A DNA stretch of 64,000 nt from Colias croceus (lineage: Eukaryota > Arthropoda > Insecta > Lepidoptera > Pieridae), in assembly GCF_905220415.1 (NCBI RefSeq), contig NC_059539.1, positions 930,001 to 994,000 on the forward strand. Direction: 5' to 3'. Below, piece by piece: positions 57,701-64,000 of this stretch (position 1 is the first letter of the stretch; every line of letters starts with the position of its first letter). Below the pieces are notes generated by a model. That model had not been told where the DNA came from. It was given only the letters and a program-made list of their open reading frames with translations, and did not search any database. A program made the position numbers and the translations under genes.

Positions 57701-60700
57701 CTAATAGGGGTATACAAAATTTAAAAATTTCAATTTCAACGCGTCCGGAAATGAGTGACATATAGATCTGAGGTAAGTATACTGTGTGATAATAAAGGAC
57801 CGAACATTGCTGTTGTGTCTCATGGGATCGTGAATATAAGAAAGTGCGCATGCTCGGTATGTAATATGTTATTTTAGCCGTGAAAAACAACGACTACAAT
57901 TATTTGTACAAAAATAAAATTTAAACATGCTTACAAAATGTTACATTAGGACATTAGAGCAGGATAATATTTAAGGTAAATCCCCGAATGTTATCAATAA
58001 GTTAAACATGACGTCATAATTTTTTTTTAAATTATGAGCAATAACCAAAATTCGTACTATACATAAGTGCTAAATGCCGAAGTCTTAGTTACTTATAGTG
58101 GATTATTTTAATTAACAAAGAATTTGGTAAATATTTAGGCTAATCCCTAATTTCCTATCACTACATCATGCGTCACTTAATTATTATAATTTATAATCGA
58201 ACAAAATTCATAGGGAAAATATAGTTTCAACGCCTACGAACATCTATGCTTTGTTGCTACGTAGGTTATTAAACGTATTTATAAATTAGTTTTAACTTAA
58301 TAATACGAAATTATTTAATAATCACCGTATACAGTTCATTGAAATGTTACATTTTTTTGGCTTAACCTTGCATTTTTTAGAGGACGCAATTTTATTTTTT
58401 GGATGTGTAGGGGGGTTCAATGTGAAGCTAAAACCAAGTTTGTGGGGTCGCCACCCTTGTCCCACGGCCGCCATTTTGAAAATAGTGGTTGAAATGGTTT
58501 TTACGATATATCTCTTAAACTATTTATCTGATAAAAAAAGTTTGTTGACATTATTTGTTGCAAATTAAATTTTCTACAATTTTGATCCAGTAACTTTTTG
58601 TCGTAGAACTATAAATAAAAAATTTATAAGCGAAAATGTTCAGAAATTAGAGCTATTTAAATGTTTCGATAAAATTGTTTTTTATCATTTTACGAAGAAA
58701 TGATATCAGACCATTTTTGTAGATTGTTTTTCGAGGAACAACTTTTACATACAACATTTTTTCATTACGTCAATAGCTAAAGTTTTATAGCGCTCTGAAG
58801 TGAGTACTATTTTTCAGTACTCTTAACTATACATATATTGGCTATTGGCTCTTTTCCCATGCAGCACTGCAACAACAGTACATTTCAGCAATGCTTTTCG
58901 ACGTAAAAAAAAAACGTGCTTCCAGACTCTACCTCCTGGCTGGTGGGGAAAAGAGTCAATAATTAATTTATTAATAATATTGCAAAATTAATAATTAAAA
59001 ATATTATAATAACAAAAAAAAAACAATTACTGATGACAAATAATTATTAGTACACACATAATATATGTATAACGTATAGCTAAGAGTACTGAAAAATAGT
59101 ACTAATTTCGGAGCGCTTTAAAACCTTAGCTATTGACTTTATGAAAAAATGTTGTATGTAAAAGTTGTTCCTCGAAAAAAAATCTACAAAAATGGTCTGA
59201 TATCATTTCTTCGTAAAATGATAAAAAAAAGTTTTTTTGAAAAATATTTAAATATCTCTATTATCTGAAAATTTTCACTTAAAACTTTTTATTTATAGTT
59301 CTACGACAAAAAGTTGCTGGACCAAAATTTTAGAAAATTTAATTTGCAACAAATAATGTCAACAATTTTTTTTTTATCAGATAAACAGTTTAAGAGATAT
59401 ATCGTATAAACCATATCTTCCGCTATTTTCAAGATGGCGGCCGTGGGACAAGGGTGGCGACCCCACAAACTTGGTGATAGCTTCACACTAACCCCCTCTA
59501 CACATCAAAAAAATAACATTGCGTCCTCTAAGAAATGCAACCCCAAATGTAACTTTTCAATGGACTAATATTAATATTTAACAACAAATATTGAACAACG
59601 GATAGAAATTCTTATCTGGGAATCGCGGACGGAACTAAATATAATAAAATACAATTCGTATTGTTTACATATGATTCATGAAGCCAACGTTCATTTCATA
59701 GCTTCCGATTTAAAGAATACATTAAATAGCACGCTTACTGCTACTCTGTCTGTCTAGACGTTTTTACCATTACATAATTTCTATTAACAAAAATAAAAAC
59801 AGGAACCCCTTTAAAATTGCCCTGTTTATATTACTAGATATTACTATGACTATGACTGACGTCCAACTCTGTGACTATTTTATACTATTACCTACTAGAT
59901 ATTTTCTATTCGTGTTTGCGATTAACAGTTTCTCAGAAAAAAAAATCTGATGGTACAATATTGCACAATGTTTTTTAAGGACTTTAAAATGTTATCAATA
60001 TTTGGATGAATATTAGAATTCAGAGAACGAAAGATAAGGATTTTAGAATTTGGCTTGTAACTCCAGTACTCGAGAAAGAGCTTTCTTTGAGAAGTCTTTA
60101 TCATGAAGTACCACTTAGAGTGATTAACTTTCTCGATCTTCCAGTTTCGAGACGTTATTAATAAACAGGTTAATCTCCCCGTTACACCTCATCAATTATA
60201 AAGATTACAACTAGATGGAGTCAGTTCGATTCCTGTTTCGATCAAGATGACATTCCTAAAGTTCTTATCACTGATGCTGCTGTAAAGAAATTCTCGACGT
60301 AGGTAAAAAATTATAAATTTAAAACTCGAAACAAATCCAAAATGTGAACATTACAGGATTATGCCACTAATTAAAACAAAAATTCGGAAATTTGGAAGTC
60401 CCCATGATAGCTAAGTATATTTTTACTGAAAATAGATCAACTCCACAAAAAGCCCCATCACTACATAGTATAAAACAAAGTCGCTTTCTCTGTCCCTATG
60501 TCCCTTTGTATGCTTAAATCTTTAAAACTACGCAACGGATTTTGGTGCGCTTTTTTTAATAGATAGAGTGATTCAAGAGGAATGTTTTAGTATATAATAG
60601 GTTTTAGACAAAGCGTGCGAAGCCGCGGGCGGTAAGCTAGTAGAACAATAATGAATCAACAACGTCAACAAACATACACACAGTAAACATACAAAACGCT

Positions 60701-63334
60701 ATTTGCACCGGCGATTAAACTAAGCATTCAAAGAGATTGTATATAAAAAAAATAATAATCAAATAATTACCTGATTAGTTATGTCGTACACTACAATGGC
60801 CGCCTGCGCACCTCTGTAGTACATCGGCGCTAGACTGTGATACCTGCACAATAAAAGACAACAGATTAATATATTGGGAAATTCTAGATCGGTGAATCGT
60901 AAGTTTGTTTTATATTGCCAGTATATGGTTAGAGAAGTTGTAATTATAGTAAGACTTTAATATAATATAAATTTAAGCACTGCACTATACTATTTAGCTA
61001 TAGTATCTAAATTCTAAACAGACAATAGCCGCACTTTCTGAATATTTTTAACTAGCTGTGCCCCGCGGTTTCACCCGCATTGCTCCGCTCCTGTTGGTCT
61101 TAGCGTGATGATATATAGCCTTCCTCGATAAATGGGCTTTCTAACACCGAAAGAATTTTTCAAATCGGACCAGGCGTTCCTGGGATTAGCGCATTCAAAC
61201 AAACAAACACTCTTCAGCTTTATACTAGCATACTTATTCAAACATATTTCAGTTGCAATAATTTAACTTTACATCCCTGTTAATATATTCTGTTTCCTTT
61301 GTAACATTAATAATCAATACTATACTGATGACACCGGTGATCACAATTACTGCAAATTGCGTTCTTAGTTCTTACGTTATGATTAGCATACCACAAAAGA
61401 TTAAACCTTCCTACTTCTACACAAGTAGAAATCTTTGTAGTGGTAATTACGACAATTTTTAAAATAACCTTTTTCACTTATAAATATATATCAGTATTTA
61501 TTCCTTTTTACGTCTAAATGGTTCAATCAATGTTGAATTGTAAGTTGTTTAAAAGCAAATCATTTTATGTGATTATAAGAAAGATAATACTTATTAGGTT
61601 TTCACCAAAATATTGTGCCCTAAAATGATTGCAAAAATGAGTTCATCTTATAAATCTTTCTTATAGATAAGATCAAAAAAGCTACTTTTGTATCAGGGCA
61701 TCGATCCATGAAGGTTCAATGTATTAAGATTGTAACGAAAAAAACATAAAATATAATGGCGCCGATTATGACCGCCTCGAGAATACTTGTTTACATGTGG
61801 AAATAACATTATAATAAACAAACGGTTTCAACATTGTTATATATTACATACGCTGTGCAAATTTCATTCACCCGCTATTTATAAATCTAGCACACCCACC
61901 CGGCTTCTCTCGAGAATATTATATATGCACGTTCAAAAAATAGGTATGTAACATCAAAATTAAATTTTTTTGATTAACAGCTTACAAGCTGTTAACGTCA
62001 ACCACTGTAACAAGGAGAAATTTTCTACGAATCATAAAAATCCTACTAATATTATAAATGCGAAAGTTTGTGAGGATGTGTGTGTGTGTGTGTGTGTGTT
62101 TGTTACTCTTTCCCGAAAATACTACTGAACCGATTACAATGAAATTTAGCACACATATAGAGGGTAACTTGGATTAACAAATAGGTTAGGTTTTATCCCG
62201 GAAATCCCACGGGAACTATTCGGGTTTTTCATTCGAAACGCGGGCGAAGCCGCGGGCGGAAAGCTAGTACTAAAATAAGAAAGGGTTATGATTTCAAAGG
62301 TTTGAGTGTTTTGTGATTTTTGATTCTTTTAAAAATTTTATATGTTTCAAACCCTTTATAAGCGTGTTTATCAACAACTTCAATAAACATTCACTCACAC
62401 AACAATAATTTTTAAAATAAACCAAAATAGATCAAACGAAAACATTATGGAAAATTTTGTCTGAATATTTTTCATTTCAATTTACAAAACCTCTTTATCT
62501 AATAACTATTTATGTATATTCAGAACTTAAATGTATCACTCTTTATATCAGCTAATACCGTACTATTTAGTATGTAAATTGTGCCATATTATAGTTATTT
62601 TTTACATAAACAAAATGTATACATAATTTAATTCTGTATAAGTAATTATGTAATTATATGGTGTAATATGTTGTTTGAATAAATTAATATTTGTTATTTT
62701 GTTTTTTTTTTCTTTTTCTATTTTAACATTAACAACATTTTATACAGAAACAAGTATTTTATTAAAAACATTACATAATAATATAACATTATACCTCACA
62801 TGAAAAAGAGTTACATATACTATCACTATAGATTCATTCTTGTCAACAAAAAATGTTGTGTGGTTTTATGAAACCACGGTAAAAGTGAAACTTTTTCACA
62901 CTATAGACATTTAACTAAAAATTATCTTATTTGTACGATAATTATCGTACGTATCGTGCGTCACGCGACATGCGCTACACAGACCAAAAAGTTTGAGACG
63001 ATGAAATAAAAGTTTCACTTTAAAACTTGTGTAACTACGTTTTTAAGACCCTTATGAGCCAAAGCTTGAGTGACACAGCATGTACTAACCTCTCCTGCCC
63101 CGCCGTGTCCCAGATCTCGAACTTGACGGTGGTATCGTCGAGGCAGAGCGTCTGCGTTAGGAACGCCGCGCCGATCGTGCTCTCCTGGTACTCGTGGAAC
63201 TGGCCCTTCACGAAGCGCAGCACCAGCGACGACTTGCCCACCGCCGACTCGCCGAGCAGCACCAGCTTGAACTGGCACACCTTCGTCTGCGGCGCGCCGT
63301 TCGGCCGCTGCGCACCGCTCCTGTTTGTTGCCAT
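48738..63334 (-). CDS. Rab5: Rab5 small GTPase
   Basis: Rab5 controls early endosome fusion and clathrin-coated vesicle uptake. Exons in transcript order: 63334-63090, 60843-60771, 49733-49517 and 48841-48738; total 639 nt, 212 aa, with phases 2,0,1 closing. P-loop GESAVGKS is at residues 28-35, switch I STIGAAF near 52-58 (Thr53), WDTAGQE at 75-81 with catalytic Gln80, NKND at 134-137 and ETSAK at 162-166. The C-terminus is STCCK, giving two Cys for geranylgeranylation. The Rab5-specific [15 protein letters not shown] is present. The linker before the tail is Gly/Ala-rich ([13 protein letters not shown]). A 5' UTR intron acceptor (TTCTCCCCACAG) lies three bases before the ATG. Intron 2 is 11 kb and full of inverted-repeat elements. 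Confidence 0.96.
48895..49077 (-). mobile_element. MITE-like element, inverted partner of 17141-17355
   Basis: Contains the same blocks as 17141-17355 in reverse: CGTGTACTAGTGTACACACG, AAGAAGTGAAACTTCTTTAT, the stretch around CAGAAATACATCGAATCA, and finally AAAGAAGTTTCACTTCAATA. It lies in Rab5 intron 3. Confidence 0.65.
49197..49434. mobile_element. Non-autonomous hAT-like element
   Basis: The ends CAGCCTTTCCCAACCTTT and AGGTTGGGAAACGCTG are imperfect inverted repeats. They are flanked by a perfect 8-bp duplication CCCTAGAA (49189-49196 and 49435-49442), the size expected for hAT transposons. The element is 238 bp and non-coding, in Rab5 intron 3. Confidence 0.85.
50874..51022. mobile_element. 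Short fold-back element
   Basis: TAGAAATTAAAGACTTTTTA and ACGGATTTTAAACACGATT are mirrored at the right by AAATCGCGTTTAAAATCCGT and TAAAAAATCTTTAATTTCTA. The arms are about 37 bp around a centre with CGACGTTTCGAACACTTTAC. It lies in Rab5 intron 2. Confidence 0.75.
51561..51602. repeat. Perfect 18-bp hairpin
   Basis: ATATTAGTTATTCCAATG and its exact reverse complement flank the 6-base loop TTTATA. It lies in Rab5 intron 2. The stem is short for a pre-microRNA. Confidence 0.75.
53478..53507. repeat. Perfect 13-bp hairpin
   Basis: ATTAATGTCTCAT, loop GTAT, then ATGAGACATTAAT. It lies in Rab5 intron 2, about 230 bp before the large fold-back element. Confidence 0.7.
53740..57048. mobile_element. 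3.3-kb fold-back element with tandem-repeat arms
   Basis: The ends CCTATGTGAAGTTGGCAA and TTGCCAACTTCACATAGG are exact inverted copies, flanked by the 11-bp direct duplication TGCAAACACTA (53729-53739 and 57049-57059). The left arm (to about 55850) is a tandem array of a roughly 135-bp unit (AACTGAATAAAAATGAGTGT to GTAGTTATATAGTTCGCTGC, about ten copies). It alternates with a roughly 150-bp unit (CCGACCTAGAAATACAGCAT to GATACTAAAGAAAATTCGAC). The right arm (from about 56280) has the same units inverted, four of the short one. The 430-bp centre holds its own 16-bp hairpin (56133-56180) and no transposase frame. Mutator-like elements make 9-11-bp duplications, so that superfamily is possible. 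It lies in Rab5 intron 2. Confidence 0.9.
58332..59566. mobile_element. 1.2-kb fold-back element with about 480-bp arms
   Basis: The left end AGTTCATTGAAATGTTACAT mirrors the right end, which closes TGTAACTTTTCAATGGACT. The arms match inward for about 480 bp (for example GTGGGGTCGCCACCCTTGTC on one side and its complement on the other), which is why near-identical short open frames appear on both strands. A second smaller inverted pair (TTGGCTCTTTTCCC and GGGGAAAAGAGTCAA) sits in the centre. I saw no target duplication and no transposase. It lies in Rab5 intron 2. Confidence 0.85.
60461..60643 (+). repeat. SINE-like repeat, CACTACATAGTAT family
   Basis: Starts CACTACATAGTATAAAACAA and ends GAAGCCGCGGGCGGTAAGCT AGTAG. 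It is close to 31794-31981. It lies about 130 bp from Rab5 exon 2, in intron 2. Confidence 0.65.
61051..61232 (-). repeat. SINE-like repeat
   Basis: ACTAGCTGTGCCCCGCGGTT, then CATTGCTCCGCTCCTGTTGG and (CAAA)n, ending AGCTTTATACTAGCATA. It is the reverse-oriented relative of 18861-19062. It lies in Rab5 intron 1. Confidence 0.6.
62039..62270 (+). repeat. SINE-like repeat with (TG)n
   Basis: CCTACTAATATTATAAATGC, a (TG)n run, CTGAACCGATTACAATGAAA, TCCCGGAAATCCCACGGGAA and the end GCGGGCGAAGCCGCGGGCGG then AAAGCTAGTA. It is the most complete copy of the family in the window. It lies in Rab5 intron 1. Confidence 0.7.
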
Positions 63335-63949
63335 CGCCTGTGGGGAGAAAAAAAATTGACGTGTGACGTTTCAAATTGGCGGCAATTTTTTTTTTCATTT
63401 TGGCTACAGCTGCCCACAGCTCATGTTGTAGCAGTGGTTGAGTGGTCTGCGATGGAGAAGAAAATAGCGTTCTAAATTTGAATTTGACGTTTCGATTGTA
63501 TCTTATATTGGCGCCGAAAAAATAATTAGGAATAAATATTGATTAAATCGAGAATAAATTACATATTATTTGGAATATGAAGATAAAAATCTACTCGCAT
63601 TATGTTAACGAGCTGTACCTATATCAAGATAACAAATCTAACCAACCAAGTTATGTTAATTTTGTTTTTATATGGTCAATACATTAGACAATAGGTCACA
63701 TCTAAGTTACTGCATGATGAAAGAAAAAAATAATCTCATCCAAACAAATTAACAACAACAAAAAAACGTAATCGTACTTAACAAGGCGACGAATAAAAAA
63801 CCTAGGAAAATACATAAAAGAGGTGTATTGTTACAGATTAACGCTTCAATCCAAGTAATAAATAGGCCATTTAAAGGCATCAATGCGGCTTGACCTTTAA
63901 ATATCCGAATAAACTGAAAACTAGATTGTCTTGTCATGTTATAAAATTA

Positions 63950-63987
63950 ATTATTACAGTCAGCCCTAACGGGCTTACTGTAATAAT
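63950..63987. repeat. 17-bp hairpin at window edge
   Basis: ATTATTACAGTCAGCCC, loop TAAC, then GGGCTTACTGTAATAAT: 17-bp arms with a single mismatch. It lies upstream of Rab5. Confidence 0.65.
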
Positions 63988-64000
63988 GTTAAATTTTGGA

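Noticed and set aside
58344..59486. Two similar short proteins on opposite strands ([15 protein letters not shown])
   Set aside because: They arise because the two arms of a fold-back element are inverted copies; no known domain and no regulatory context.

Overview
The window is insect nuclear DNA, almost certainly from a butterfly or moth (Lepidoptera). It is AT-rich, its genes are split by GT-AG introns, and it carries dozens of short interspersed repeats whose ends read like GCGGGCGAAGCCGCGGGCGG followed by CTAGT, a signature I associate with lepidopteran genomes. I rebuilt five protein-coding genes exon by exon; in each one the exon phases close exactly to a whole number of codons.

Layout. 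(1) 2824-9030, minus strand: the calcium channel gene flower (fwe), with two alternative last exons. (2) 9522-26331, plus strand: the mRNA-decapping scaffold EDC4/Ge-1 in 23 coding exons, divergent from fwe across a gap of about 490 bp. (3) 26758-33568: intergenic DNA rich in repeats, including a fold-back element and a decayed coding fragment. (4) 33569-36609, plus strand: an 8-exon gene that copies only the C-terminal third of EDC4; its seven intron phases match EDC4 introns 16-22 one for one. (5) 37502-42238, plus strand: a six-EF-hand CREC-family (reticulocalbin/calumenin type) protein of the secretory pathway. (6) 48738-63334, minus strand: the early endosomal GTPase Rab5, with an 11-kb second intron filled with inverted-repeat elements and a large minisatellite directly after its stop codon.

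How the genes relate. fwe and Rab5 both act in vesicle and endocytic traffic, the CREC protein handles calcium in the secretory lumen, and EDC4 builds P-bodies and activates decapping. Apart from the tandem EDC4 pair and the shared fwe/EDC4 promoter region, nothing in the sequence suggests they form one system.

Most unusual points: the WD40-less EDC4 paralogue; two partial exon duplications, one in each EDC4 gene, both phase-compatible with use in splicing; a 23-copy 44-bp minisatellite seeded from an EDC4 exon-intron junction; the two ends of fwe; and a 3.3-kb fold-back element with tandemly repeated arms and an 11-bp target duplication.
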